A stretch of 64,000 nt of DNA from positions 248,001-312,000 of the forward strand of contig NZ_CP117452.1 of the NCBI RefSeq assembly GCF_030687895.1, in the 5' to 3' direction. The notes below the pieces were generated by a model. It worked only from the letters and a program-made list of their open reading frames with translations, was not told the DNA's origin and ran no database searches. Origin of the DNA: Pseudomonas sp. FP198 (GTDB lineage Bacteria > Pseudomonadota > Gammaproteobacteria > Pseudomonadales > Pseudomonadaceae). Shown here in pieces: positions 1 to 10,841 of the stretch. The translations under genes and the position numbers were made by a program. How positions within the stretch are numbered: position 1 is the stretch's first letter; every line of letters starts with the position of its first letter.

Positions 1-825
<825 letters not shown>

Positions 826-842
826 CCTCCCAGGAACTTGCG

Positions 843-3059
843 ATGAATACCGAAGGACTCACAGAAGTTGCCGTAAAAGACGCTCAGCCCGTGGTCGAGC
901 AAGTCGCCGAAACGCCGCCTGAGCTGGAGGCGGCTCCAGCGGCCGTGCCCGAGCCGGCCCCAGCTCCGGCGATCGCGATCACCAACCTGGATGACAGCAG
1001 CCTGTACATCCATCGCGAGCTGTCGCAACTGCAATTCAACATCCGCGTGCTGGAGCAGGCACTGGATGAGTCCTATCCACTGCTGGAGCGGCTGAAGTTT
1101 TTGCTGATCTTTTCCAGCAACCTGGACGAGTTCTTCGAGATTCGCGTCGCCGGCCTGAAAAAACAGATCACCTTCGCCCGCGAGCAGGCCGGTGCCGATG
1201 GTTTGCAACCGCACCAGGCCCTGGCGCGCATCAGCGAGCTGGTACACGGCCACGTTGACCGCCAGTACGCGATCCTCAACGACATCCTGCTGCCGGAGCT
1301 GGAAAAACATCAGGTCCGCTTCATCCGTCGCCGCTACTGGACGACCAAGCTCAAGACCTGGGTACGCCGTTACTTCCGCGACGAGATCGCCCCGATCATT
1401 ACCCCGATCGGCCTCGACCCGACGCACCCGTTCCCATTGCTGGTGAACAAGAGCCTGAACTTCATCGTCGAGCTGGAAGGCATCGACGCCTTTGGTCGCG
1501 ATTCCGGCCTGGCGATCATTCCGGCGCCGCGTCTGCTGCCGCGCATTATCCGCGTGCCGGAAGACGTCGGCGGGCCTGGCGACAACTATGTGTTCCTGTC
1601 GTCAATGATCCACGCCCATGCCGATGACCTGTTCCAGGGCATGAAGGTGAAGGGTTGCTACCAGTTCCGCCTGACCCGTAACGCCGACCTGTCGGTAGAC
1701 ACCGAGGACGTCGAAGACCTGGCCCGCGCCCTGCGCGGCGAGCTGTTCTCCCGCCGTTACGGCGATGCGGTGCGCCTGGAAGTGGCCGACACCTGTCCGA
1801 AACATCTGTCCGACTACCTGCTCAAGCAGTTCAACCTGCACGAGACCGAGCTGTATCAGGTCAATGGTCCGGTGAACCTGACGCGGCTGTTCAGCATCAC
1901 CGGCCTGGACAGCCATCCGGAGCTGCAGTACTCGCCGTTTACGCCGCAGATTCCGAAACTGCTGCAAAACAGCGAGAACATTTTCAGCGTGGTCAGCAAG
2001 CAGGACATCCTCCTGCTGCACCCCTTCGAGTCGTTCACGCCGGTGGTCGATTTGCTGCGCCAGGCCGCCAAGGATCCCCATGTATTGGCGGTGCGCCAGA
2101 CGTTGTACCGCAGTGGCGCCAACTCGGAGATCGTCGACGCCCTGGTGGACGCGGCGCGAAACGGCAAGGAAGTCACCGCGGTGATCGAGTTGCGCGCGCG
2201 TTTCGACGAAGAATCCAACCTGCAACTGGCCAGCCGCCTGCAAGCGGCCGGCGCGGTGGTGATCTATGGCGTGGTTGGCTACAAGACCCACGCCAAGATG
2301 ATGCTCATCCTGCGGCGCGAGGCCGGCGAGATCGTGCGCTACGCGCACCTGGGCACCGGCAACTATCACGCCGCCAACGCTCGTTTGTACACCGACTACA
2401 GCCTGCTGACCTCGGATGATGCGCTGTGCGAGGACGTCGGCAAGCTGTTCAGCCAACTGATCGGCATGGGCAAGACGCTGCGCATGAAAAAACTGCTGCA
2501 TGCGCCGTTCACCCTGAAAAAGGGCATGCTCGACATGATCGCCCGGGAAACCCAGTTCGCCCTGGACGGCAAGCCCGCGCACATCATCGCCAAATTCAAC
2601 TCGCTGACTGATCCGAAGATCATCCGCGCGCTATACAAGGCCAGCCAGTCGGGCGTGCGCATAGACTTGGTGGTACGCGGCATGTGCTGCCTGCGGCCGG
2701 GCATTCCGGGGGTGTCCCACAACATCCATGTGCGCTCGATCATCGGGCGCTTCCTGGAGCACACGCGGGTGTTCTATTTCCTCAATGGCGGCGAGGAGCA
2801 GATGTTCCTCTCCAGCGCCGACTGGATGGAGCGCAACCTCGACAAGCGCGTCGAGACCTGCTTCCCGGTGGAGGGCAAGAAGTTGATCCTGCGGGTCAAG
2901 AAGGAGCTGGAAAGCTACCTCACCGACAACACCCACAGCTGGAGCCTGCAGTCGGACGGCCGTTACATCCGCAACACGCCGACCGGCAACCAGAACCCGC
3001 GCAGTGCCCAGGCGACCTTGCTGGATCGGCTTAGCAGCCCGGTGCTGGCGGTTCGTTAG
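843..3059 (+). CDS. ppk: Polyphosphate kinase 1
   Basis: Reversibly transfers the gamma phosphate of ATP onto long-chain polyphosphate; PPK1 is membrane-associated. The protein has 738 residues. The first ~45 residues are a Glu/Pro/Ala-rich extension before the family's N domain, which starts near [15 protein letters not shown]. The autophosphorylated histidine lies in HLGTGNYH (His502) and the second conserved histidine in RFLEHTRV (His640), both in the phospholipase-D-like C domains. It starts at ATG 843, 18 bases after hemB. The convergent neighbour ppx degrades the product, so the two opposing enzymes are encoded tail to tail with a REP pair between them. Confidence 0.97.
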   Translation: MNTEGLTEVAVKDAQPVVEQVAETPPELEAAPAAVPEPAPAPAIAITNLDDSSLYIHRELSQLQFNIRVLEQALDESYPLLERLKFLLIFSSNLDEFFEIRVAGLKKQITFAREQAGADGLQPHQALARISELVHGHVDRQYAILNDILLPELEKHQVRFIRRRYWTTKLKTWVRRYFRDEIAPIITPIGLDPTHPFPLLVNKSLNFIVELEGIDAFGRDSGLAIIPAPRLLPRIIRVPEDVGGPGDNYVFLSSMIHAHADDLFQGMKVKGCYQFRLTRNADLSVDTEDVEDLARALRGELFSRRYGDAVRLEVADTCPKHLSDYLLKQFNLHETELYQVNGPVNLTRLFSITGLDSHPELQYSPFTPQIPKLLQNSENIFSVVSKQDILLLHPFESFTPVVDLLRQAAKDPHVLAVRQTLYRSGANSEIVDALVDAARNGKEVTAVIELRARFDEESNLQLASRLQAAGAVVIYGVVGYKTHAKMMLILRREAGEIVRYAHLGTGNYHAANARLYTDYSLLTSDDALCEDVGKLFSQLIGMGKTLRMKKLLHAPFTLKKGMLDMIARETQFALDGKPAHIIAKFNSLTDPKIIRALYKASQSGVRIDLVVRGMCCLRPGIPGVSHNIHVRSIIGRFLEHTRVFYFLNGGEEQMFLSSADWMERNLDKRVETCFPVEGKKLILRVKKELESYLTDNTHSWSLQSDGRYIRNTPTGNQNPRSAQATLLDRLSSPVLAVR

Positions 3060-3110
3060 GGTCGAGGTGACCGCTTCAGGCTACACAGTCTGAAGGCGAG
3101 CGGATTTATC

Positions 3111-3245
3111 TGTGGCGAGGGGATTTATCCCCGTTGGGCTGCGCAGCAGCCCTAAAACCTGGCAGCGCGGTGCGTCAGATTTACTGAGTCCGACCTTCCT
3201 TGGGGCTGCTTCGCAGCCCAGCGGGGATAAATCCCCTCGCCACAA
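3111..3245. repeat. Inverted REP pair (REPIN) between ppk and ppx
   Basis: Two 25-base arms, 3111-3135 and 3221-3245, are near-perfect inverted copies beginning TGTGGCGAGGGGATTTATCC. Inside them lie two further hairpins, GGGCTGCGCAGCAGCCC and GGGCTGCTTCGCAGCCC. It sits between two convergent genes, a typical REP location. The arms are a variant of those at 13311-13405 and 29274-29403, with the inner stem changed on both sides. Confidence 0.85.
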
Positions 3246-3268
3246 GAGAGATCTGTGTTGTCGCTGAC

Positions 3269-4771
3269 TCAGTGGATATTCAACACAATCCCGACCCGGG
3301 TCAGCCATTCCGCTTCCTGGGCGAAGTCGGCCTGGGTCAGTTGGTTTTCTTCCAGCCAGCCGTCCGGGAATATCACATCCAATTGATCGCCATTGGCATG
3401 CAGGGCTACCTGGGGCATTTCCTGGGTGCCGCGGATGTGGTGGAAGAGGATTGCGAAGCGCAACAGCACGCACAAGCGGATCAGCTTGATGCCGTCATCG
3501 CCGAACTCGGCAAATTTATCCTTGGGAATATTGCGCCGGTGACCACGCACCAGTAGCGCAAGCATCTGCTGGTCTTCGCGAGAGAAACCCGCCAGGTCCG
3601 AGTGCTCGATCAGGTAGGCGCCGTGCTTGTGGTAATGGTAGTGGGCGATGTCCAGGCCGACTTCGTGCACCTTGGCGGCCCAGCCCAGTAGTTCGCGCCA
3701 GACACCGTCGTTCAGGTCCCAGTCGTCGGCCACTTGGTCGAACGCGTGCAGGGCCTTGCGCTCGACCCGCGCCGCCTGTTCCTGATCGACGTGGTAACGC
3801 TCCATGAGCGAGCCGAGGGTGCGCTCGCGGACGTCTTCGTGATGATGGCGCCCCAGCAGGTCGTAGAGCACGCCCTCACGCAGGGCACCTTCGCAGTGAT
3901 CCATGCGTTGCAGTTCGAGGGCGTCAAAAATCGCCTCGAGAATCGCCAGGCCCGCCGGGAAAATCGCCCGGCGATCAGGCTTGATACCTTCGAAGTCGAT
4001 CTTGTCCGATTCGCCCAGCTTGAACACTTTGCGCTTGAGCCAGGCCAGGCCTTCGGCGTTGACCTCGCCACTGCCATGGCCGCCAGCCTTGAGCGCCAGG
4101 CCGATGGCGCGGATGGTGCCCGAGGAGCCGATGGCTTCATCCCAGGTCAGGCGGTGCAGCGCGTGCTCGATGCTCATGATTTCCAGGCGCGCCGCCGTGT
4201 AGGCCTGGGCGTAGCGGGCCGGGGTGATCTTGCCGTCGCGGAAGTAGCGCTGAGTGAAGCTGACGCAACCCATCTGCAGGCTTTCGCGCAACAGTGGTTC
4301 GAAGCGCTGGCCGATGATGAATTCGGTACTACCGCCGCCGATGTCCGCCACCAGGCGCTTGCCCGGGGTGTCGGCCAGGGTGTGCGAAACACCCAGGTAG
4401 ATCAGGCGGGCCTCTTCACGGCCGGAGATGACTTCCACCGGATGGCCGAGGATCTCTTCGGCGCGCCGGATGAATTCGCCGCGGTTGCGCGCCTCGCGCA
4501 GGGCATTGGTGCCGACGATGCGCACCGCGCCCAGGGGCATGCCGTTGATCAGTTGGGCGAACCGTTTGAGGCAGTCGAGGCCGCGCTGGATGGATTCTTC
4601 GCTCAGTTGACGTTCTTCGTCGATACCGGCGGCCAGCTGGACCTTCTCGCCGAGTCGCTCAAGAATGCGGATTTCCCCGTTCTGGGCCTTGGCGACGACC
4701 ATGTGAAAGCTGTTGGAGCCCAGGTCTATGGCAGCGATCAGGGACAGATTCTTGGCTTGGGATAGCGGCAT
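3269..4771 (-). CDS. ppx: Exopolyphosphatase (PPX/GppA family)
   Basis: Removes terminal phosphates from polyphosphate. It is also related to guanosine pentaphosphate phosphatase, but the pairing with ppk and the length favour Ppx. From ATG 4771 it has 500 residues, the usual Pseudomonas length; a TTG two codons upstream (4777) is a less likely start. The ASKHA fold motifs are clear: [14 protein letters not shown] at the N-terminus, the phosphate loop [11 protein letters not shown] and SSGTIRAIG. The C-terminal third is HD-like, including [20 protein letters not shown]. It is convergent with ppk. Confidence 0.96.
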   Translation of the reverse strand: MPLSQAKNLSLIAAIDLGSNSFHMVVAKAQNGEIRILERLGEKVQLAAGIDEERQLSEESIQRGLDCLKRFAQLINGMPLGAVRIVGTNALREARNRGEFIRRAEEILGHPVEVISGREEARLIYLGVSHTLADTPGKRLVADIGGGSTEFIIGQRFEPLLRESLQMGCVSFTQRYFRDGKITPARYAQAYTAARLEIMSIEHALHRLTWDEAIGSSGTIRAIGLALKAGGHGSGEVNAEGLAWLKRKVFKLGESDKIDFEGIKPDRRAIFPAGLAILEAIFDALELQRMDHCEGALREGVLYDLLGRHHHEDVRERTLGSLMERYHVDQEQAARVERKALHAFDQVADDWDLNDGVWRELLGWAAKVHEVGLDIAHYHYHKHGAYLIEHSDLAGFSREDQQMLALLVRGHRRNIPKDKFAEFGDDGIKLIRLCVLLRFAILFHHIRGTQEMPQVALHANGDQLDVIFPDGWLEENQLTQADFAQEAEWLTRVGIVLNIH

Positions 4772-4855
4772 GGTCAAAAAGTCTCGGTCGATAACCTTGC
4801 CATCCTGCCACGATCGACCGCTTACGCCAACGCAAAGGCGACCGCTTCGCAGTCG

Positions 4856-4934
4856 ATCGCGAGCAAGCTCGCTCCCACAGGTGATTGAGCCGCCTGCAGA
4901 ACGCGGTCAAGGTGGGAGCGAGCTTGCTCGCGAT
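4856..4934. repeat. Inverted REP pair upstream of ppx
   Basis: ATCGCGAGCAAGCTCGCTCC at 4856 and its inverted copy ending in TTGCTCGCGAT at 4934, about 32 bases apart. Each copy is itself palindromic around GCGAGCAAGCTCGC. It lies between ppx and the ABC transporter operon. Confidence 0.85.
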
Positions 4935-4961
4935 GAGGCCAGGGGCGGCACCCGCAAAACC

Positions 4962-5699
4962 TCAGGCTGCAGGCTCCACCGTCCCGATGAAGTTCGCCAG
5001 CTCGGCCGTTTGCGGATCGGCGAACAGCGCCTTCGGGTCTCCGACCTCGTGCACCTTGCCCTGGTGCATGAACACGAGCTTGTCCCCTACCTCCCGGGCA
5101 AAGCGCATTTCATGGGTGACCATGATCAACGTCATGCCTTCCTTGGCCAATTGCCGCACCACGCTGAGCACTTCATTGACCAGCTCCGGGTCCAGGGCCG
5201 AGGTGATTTCATCGCACAGCAGCACCTTCGGCGACATCGCCAGGGCGCGGGCAATCGCTACCCGTTGCTGTTGGCCGCCGGACAGACGGTCCGGGAAGGC
5301 GTCGAATTTCTCGCCGAGCCCGACCCGCTCCAGCATCTGCCGCGCCAGCTCGGCCGCCTTGGCCTTGGGCACTTTTTGCACGACTTGTGGCGCGAGCATC
5401 ACGTTCTCGCCGACCGTCAGGTGCGGGAACAGATTGAACTGCTGGAACACCATCCCGACTTTCTGGCGCAGGCTGCGCAGGTCGGCGCGTGCCGCGTCGA
5501 GGTACTCGCCATCCACTTCGATCACGCCGTCGTTAATCGATTCGAGACCGTTGAGGGTGCGCAGCAAGGTGGATTTTCCCGAACCGCTGCGGCCGATGAT
5601 CGCCACCACCTGGCCTTCCTCGACGCTCAGGTCGATGCCTTTGAGCACGTGGTGATCGCCGTAGTACTTATGCAGGGCGGAAATTCTAAGCAGAGGCAT
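4962..5699 (-). CDS. Polar amino acid ABC transporter, ATP-binding protein
   Basis: ATPase subunit (245 residues) that powers an amino acid importer at the cytoplasmic face of the inner membrane. Visible motifs are Walker A GRSGSGKST, the Q-loop in MVFQQFNLFPH, the signature LSGGQQQRVAIARAL, Walker B VLLCDEITSALDP and the H-loop VTHEM. These follow the GlnQ/HisP pattern. The Walker B region reads CDEITSALD rather than the commoner FDEPTSALD. It is the last gene of a four-gene minus-strand operon and overlaps the preceding permease by 14 bases. The substrate cannot be told from the sequence. Confidence 0.93.
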   Translation of the reverse strand: MPLLRISALHKYYGDHHVLKGIDLSVEEGQVVAIIGRSGSGKSTLLRTLNGLESINDGVIEVDGEYLDAARADLRSLRQKVGMVFQQFNLFPHLTVGENVMLAPQVVQKVPKAKAAELARQMLERVGLGEKFDAFPDRLSGGQQQRVAIARALAMSPKVLLCDEITSALDPELVNEVLSVVRQLAKEGMTLIMVTHEMRFAREVGDKLVFMHQGKVHEVGDPKALFADPQTAELANFIGTVEPAA

Positions 5700-6336
5700 G
5701 CAGTCTCCTTTCCAGGTAGCGCGCGCTGAGGGACAAGGGGTAACAGAGGAGGAAATAACCGAGGGCCACCAGGCCGTAGACCATGAACGGCTCGAACGTG
5801 GCGTTGGCGAGCATGCCGCCGGTCTTGGTCAGTTCGGTAAAGCCGATGATCGAAGTGACGGCCGTGCCCTTGACCACCTGCACGGAGAAGCCCACGGTCG
5901 GCGCCACGGCAATCCGCAGGGCCTGGGGCAGGATCACGTAGCGCAACTGCTCCAGCGGGTTGAGCGCCAGGCTCGCGGACGCTTCCCATTGACCGTTGGA
6001 AATCGAGTCGACGCAACCGCGCCAGATCTCCGCCAGGTAAGCGCTGGTAAACAGCGTCAGGGCAATCGCCGCAGCCATCCAGGGCGAAATCTCCACCCCG
6101 GCCAGGGCTACGCCAAAGAACACCAGGAACAATTGCATCAACAGTGGGGTGCCCTGGAACAGCTCGATATAGGTCCGGGCGACATTACGCGGCAGGGCGC
6201 GTTTGGAGATGCGCAGCACCATCACCAGCAAGCCGATCACACCGCCGCCGATAAACGCCACCAGCGACAGCGCCAGGGTCCATTGCAGGCCGGTGAGCAG
6301 GTTGCGCACCACGTCCCAGAAAGTGAAATCGCTCAT
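5686..6336 (-). CDS. Polar amino acid ABC transporter, permease 2
   Basis: Inner-membrane permease of the HisMQ type, 216 residues from ATG 6336. The start codon overlaps the stop of the upstream permease (ATGA). A longer reading of this frame, up to 6861, runs antisense-like through the other permease gene and is rejected. Several hydrophobic spans are visible, plus the family coupling motif ASASLALNPLEQLRYVILPQ (EAA loop) that contacts the ATPase. With permease 1 it should form a heterodimeric channel. Confidence 0.92.
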   Translation of the reverse strand: MSDFTFWDVVRNLLTGLQWTLALSLVAFIGGGVIGLLVMVLRISKRALPRNVARTYIELFQGTPLLMQLFLVFFGVALAGVEISPWMAAAIALTLFTSAYLAEIWRGCVDSISNGQWEASASLALNPLEQLRYVILPQALRIAVAPTVGFSVQVVKGTAVTSIIGFTELTKTGGMLANATFEPFMVYGLVALGYFLLCYPLSLSARYLERRLHASA

Positions 6337-7001
6337 TGGCTGCTCCTGGCAATGTAGCGACGCCCGATCCAGTTGAGAAACTGGCGGATCAACAGCGCCA
6401 TGCACAGGTAGATCAGCGTCGTCAGCGCGTAGGTTTCGAACGCGCGGAAGTTGCGCGACTGGATGAAATTGGCGGCGAAGCTCAGCTCTTCGGTGGCGAT
6501 CTGCGAACAGACGGCGGAGCCGAGCATCACGATGATGATCTGGCTGCTCAGCGCCGGCCAGACCTTGCCCAGTGCCGGCAGCAAGACCACGTGGCGGAAC
6601 GCTTCGAAGCGGCTCATCGCGAGTGCCGCGGCGGCTTCCAGTTGCCCTCGCGGGATCGCCTGGATGCCGGCCCGGATGATCTCGGTGGAATACGCACCGA
6701 GGTTGATCACCATCGCCAGCACCGCCGCCTGCCATTCGGAAATCTGCAGGCCCAGGGACGGCAAGCCGAAGAAAATGAAAAACAGCTGGACCAGGAAGGG
6801 CGTGTTGCGGATCAATTCCACGTACACGCCGAATATCGCCGCGAATGGACGGATATTCCACGCCCGAACCACCGCCCCGACGATGCCCAGGCCGACCCCG
6901 AGCAACGCGCCGATGGCCGTCAGCTCAAGGGTGAACAGCGCGCCGCGCAACAGCAGCTCGGTGTTTTGCACCACCGGCAGGAAATCGAACTGATAAGCCA
7001 T
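6333..7001 (-). CDS. Polar amino acid ABC transporter, permease 1
   Basis: Second HisMQ-type permease, 222 residues, starting MAYQFDFLPVV at 7001. It has the EAA-like coupling loop (AAALAMSRFEAFRHVVLLPA) and ELIRNTPFLVQLFF, the sequence typical of glutamine and histidine-type permeases. It follows the binding-protein gene by 21 bases and overlaps the next permease by 4, so translation is probably coupled. No residue visible here identifies the amino acid transported. Confidence 0.92.
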   Translation of the reverse strand: MAYQFDFLPVVQNTELLLRGALFTLELTAIGALLGVGLGIVGAVVRAWNIRPFAAIFGVYVELIRNTPFLVQLFFIFFGLPSLGLQISEWQAAVLAMVINLGAYSTEIIRAGIQAIPRGQLEAAAALAMSRFEAFRHVVLLPALGKVWPALSSQIIIVMLGSAVCSQIATEELSFAANFIQSRNFRAFETYALTTLIYLCMALLIRQFLNWIGRRYIARSSQ

Positions 7002-7022
7002 GCTCAGCCTCTCAAGCGACGG

Positions 7023-7808
7023 TCAGAGGTCGGCTGGCAGTGGCTGCTTGAGCCAGGTCTGGGCGTTTTTCTCCAGGCTGCCGTCCGTCTTGGCCGTCGC
7101 GAGGATCTGGTTGACCTTGTCCAGCAGCGCCGGCTCGTTCTTGTTCACGCCGACGTACACCGGCGAGTCCTTGAGTTTCACTTTCAACGCCGGAACGCGC
7201 TTGGGGTTGCGCTCGCTGATGGCGACCATCACCACGTTGCCACTGGCGATCAGGTCCACCTGGCCGGCCAGGTAGGCGGCGATGGTCGAGTTGTTGTCTT
7301 CGAAGCGCTTGATGGTGGTGCCTTCGGGGGCGACCTTGCTCAACTCGATGTCTTCGATGGCGCCACGGGTGACGCTGATGGTCTTGCCCTTGAGGTCGTC
7401 CAGGCCATTGATGGCGGCGTCAGGCGGGCCGAATACGGCCAGGTAGAACGGCGCATAGGCGCTGGAGAAGTCGATGACTTTTTCACGCTCAGGGTTCTTG
7501 CCCAGGCTGGAAATCACCAGGTCGACCTTGCCGGTGGTCAGGAACGGGATGCGGTTGGTGCTGTTGACGGGCGTCAGTTCAAGCTTGACCTTGAGCTGGT
7601 CGGCCAGCAGTTTCGCCGTGTCGATGTCCAGGCCGCGTGGCTTCATGTCCGGACCCACGGAGCCGAACGGTGGAAAATCCTGAGGCACCGCAACCTTGAG
7701 CGTACCGCGCTTGACCACGTCTTCCAGGCCATCGGCGTGGGCGGGCAACTGACAAAGCATCAGGCTGGCAAACAGGGCAGTGAGCAGGACGCTGCAACGC
7801 TGGATCAT
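7023..7808 (-). CDS. Amino acid ABC transporter, periplasmic substrate-binding protein
   Basis: Periplasmic solute receptor (SBP family 3), 261 residues from ATG 7808, preceded by GGAG at a good distance. The N-terminal stretch MIQRCSVLLTALFASLMLCQ followed by LPAHA is a signal peptide with cleavage near AHA-DG. The mature protein begins with the family pattern KRGTLKVAVPQDFPPFGSV. The substrate signature AKLLADQLKVKLELTPV and the later KNPEREKVIDFSSAY are characteristic. It is the first gene of the operon, divergent from the GntR regulator at 8063, and so probably that regulator's target. Confidence 0.92.
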   Translation of the reverse strand: MIQRCSVLLTALFASLMLCQLPAHADGLEDVVKRGTLKVAVPQDFPPFGSVGPDMKPRGLDIDTAKLLADQLKVKLELTPVNSTNRIPFLTTGKVDLVISSLGKNPEREKVIDFSSAYAPFYLAVFGPPDAAINGLDDLKGKTISVTRGAIEDIELSKVAPEGTTIKRFEDNNSTIAAYLAGQVDLIASGNVVMVAISERNPKRVPALKVKLKDSPVYVGVNKNEPALLDKVNQILATAKTDGSLEKNAQTWLKQPLPADL

Positions 7809-8062
7809 GGTGAATCTCCGCGGTCGATGATGTGATTTCTCTGATCGGACAGAGCACAGGCCATGCCAAAGGCCTTGCTGATCCACCAAAGCCGCGATTT
7901 TGCTGGCGGGCATCGGTCTGACTGGTCTGAACAGTTGCGTCGCGTTTCGCACCCTTATCGAGCGTTGATACAAGCCGCCGAACCCTGCTGGGGCACGACT
8001 TGCCGAGGGCTTCGAATAGCTTTACAACTAGCCGCTCATTGACTCGGTTTCCCTGAAAAACC

Positions 8063-8770
8063 ATGAATTCCATTTCTCGTGCCGTTCCGGAAGTAGCCCT
8101 GCAAGGCATCCGCAAGCTGATCGCCGATCAAGGTTTCGGCCCGGGGGATGCGCTGCCGTCACAGCGGGACCTGGCCTTGCAGCTGGGGGTGAGCCGGGCC
8201 TCACTGCGCGAGGCGCTGTCATCGCTCAGCGCCTTGGGCATGATCAGCGTGCAGCCGGGCCGAGGTGTGTTCGTGCAATCGCCGGTGGAGGCCCCGCGCA
8301 GCGAATCGGCACCGGGTTGGCCCTTCGCCGCACAGGCCTCGCCAGTGGATATCTTTCAGTTGCGTTATGCCCTTGAGGGTTTCGCGGCCGGGTTGGCGGC
8401 CGTCACGTTGAGCGCCGATGAGCTCGATGCGCTGGATGACAATGTCGAGGCCATGCGCCGAGAGTTGAAGGCGGGGGATTTCGACGCGGCGGCGCGGCTC
8501 GATTTCGAGTTCCACCGGCGGATCCTGCTGGCCAGCGGCAACCAGGCGATGCTGGGCATCCTCACCGCCAGCGCCGATATCTTCCTGGAGAGCCAGAAAC
8601 TACCGTTCATCAGGGCGGAGCGGGCGATGGAGACGTGGCAGGAACATCGCAAGATCCTTCGCGCCCTGGCCCGCCGGGCATCGGTTTCGGCGCAAAAAAC
8701 CATGCAGGAACATGTACGTAATGCGGCGTTGCGTACCGGTATCTCATTCATCGCACCGGCCGCTTCGTGA
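8063..8770 (+). CDS. GntR-family regulator, FadR/FCD subfamily
   Basis: Cytoplasmic DNA-binding repressor or activator, 235 residues. The N-terminal winged helix (about residues 8-75) contains LPSQRDLALQLGVSRASLRE and the wing GRGVFVQSP. The C-terminal FCD ligand domain keeps the metal-type histidines in EFHRRILLASG, EHRKIL and MQEHVRNAAL. It is transcribed divergently from the amino acid ABC operon across a 254-base gap, which suggests that it controls the operon in response to its substrate or a related metabolite (inference). No strong Shine-Dalgarno is seen before ATG 8063. Confidence 0.88.
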   Translation: MNSISRAVPEVALQGIRKLIADQGFGPGDALPSQRDLALQLGVSRASLREALSSLSALGMISVQPGRGVFVQSPVEAPRSESAPGWPFAAQASPVDIFQLRYALEGFAAGLAAVTLSADELDALDDNVEAMRRELKAGDFDAAARLDFEFHRRILLASGNQAMLGILTASADIFLESQKLPFIRAERAMETWQEHRKILRALARRASVSAQKTMQEHVRNAALRTGISFIAPAAS

Positions 8771-8891
8771 AGCGGGCCATACCCAAAGCCATCAATCTCC
8801 ATAGCGAGACTCAATCAACTGCGGCTTCCTGAACCTGGGAAGGGCAGCTATGATGGGCCACGTTTTTTTGCTGATTACCCCGGAGATTTCC

Positions 8892-9221
8892 ATGAGCAGC
8901 GATCTGATCAAACACGTTAGCGACGCTAGCTTCGAAGCTGACGTACTCAAGGCCGAAGGCGCAGTGCTGGTCGACTATTGGGCTGAGTGGTGCGGTCCTT
9001 GCAAAATGATCGCTCCGGTCCTGGACGAAATTGCAGAGACCTACAAGGGCAAACTGACCGTCGCCAAGCTGAACATCGACGAAAACCAGGAAACCCCGGC
9101 CAAGCACGGCGTGCGGGGTATCCCGACCCTGATGCTGTTCAAGAACGGCAACGTCGAGGCCACCAAGGTCGGCGCGCTGTCGAAGTCGCAACTGGCAGCG
9201 TTCCTCGACGCCAACATCTAA
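8892..9221 (+). CDS. trxA: Thioredoxin 1
   Basis: Cytoplasmic dithiol-disulfide oxidoreductase, 109 residues from ATG 8892. The active site WCGPC is intact with Cys34 and Cys37, and the cis-proline loop GIPTLMLF follows. An in-frame start at 8850 would add an unneeded 14-residue hydrophobic leader; the start at 8892 has CGGAG just upstream and gives the standard length. A terminator follows at 9241 and rho lies next, the usual order. Confidence 0.97.
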   Translation: MSSDLIKHVSDASFEADVLKAEGAVLVDYWAEWCGPCKMIAPVLDEIAETYKGKLTVAKLNIDENQETPAKHGVRGIPTLMLFKNGNVEATKVGALSKSQLAAFLDANI

Positions 9222-9240
9222 GCGTCGAATGTTCTGCCAA

Positions 9241-9266
9241 AAGCCCCGCAAATCGCGGGGCTTTTT
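9241..9266 (+). terminator. Rho-independent terminator of trxA
   Basis: Nine-base arms AAGCCCCGC and GCGGGGCTT with loop AAATC, followed by a T run. It begins 20 bases after the trxA stop. Confidence 0.92.
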
Positions 9267-9279
9267 CGTTATCCAGGGC

Positions 9280-9462
9280 TAGACGCTCGTAAATCGAGGT
9301 GTTACATTCGGCCCCGCACTGGTTTCTCCATTGCCCCCTGCAAGCCGTCGCCGACGCTCTCCTTTCGAACAAGTACGCGATCCTGTCGCCTTCTCCGCGG
9401 CGCGGCCTCATTAAGCCAAAAGCTTAATTTCCCCCCTCCATAAATGATTACGTCATTCCTAT
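9280..9462 (+). promoter_or_regulatory. Promoter and long structured 5' leader of rho
   Basis: A candidate promoter has -35 TAGACG (9280-9285), a 17-base spacer and -10 TACATT (9303-9308), giving a leader of about 145 bases before the rho ATG. The leader is C- and U-rich and holds a perfect hairpin, ATTAAGC-CAAAA-GCTTAAT, at 9410-9428, followed by a C/T tract close to the start. A conserved Pseudomonas rho 5'-leader RNA (Pseudomon-Rho motif) is known from comparative genomics; that this region is the motif is inferred from its position and genus. It probably serves Rho autoregulation. Confidence 0.6.
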
Positions 9463-10722
<1,260 letters not shown>

Positions 10723-10740
10723 GTCGAGCAGGCCAGCAAG

Positions 10741-10762
10741 AGCCGGGGAAACCCGGCTTTTT
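10741..10762 (+). terminator. Rho-independent terminator of rho
   Basis: AGCCGGG-GAAA-CCCGGCT stem-loop followed directly by a T run, 19 bases after the rho stop. Confidence 0.92.
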
Positions 10763-10841
10763 GCTGTCTGTGCATTCACTATTGCGAACGGGCGGCGTTA
10801 AACTCGGGCCCCCGAACGCCACGGTCACCATGAGGCTTTGC

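Noticed and set aside
4772..4777. TTG start two codons upstream for ppx
   Set aside because: The ATG at 4771 gives the usual 500 residues.
6336..7835. 499-codon plus-strand frame over the permease and binding-protein genes
   Set aside because: Shadow of the ABC operon; no family features.
7915..7931. Direct repeat GGTCTGAC/GGTCTGAA in the divergent GntR-transporter gap
   Set aside because: FadR-type operators are palindromes; an 8-base tandem repeat with one mismatch is weak evidence.
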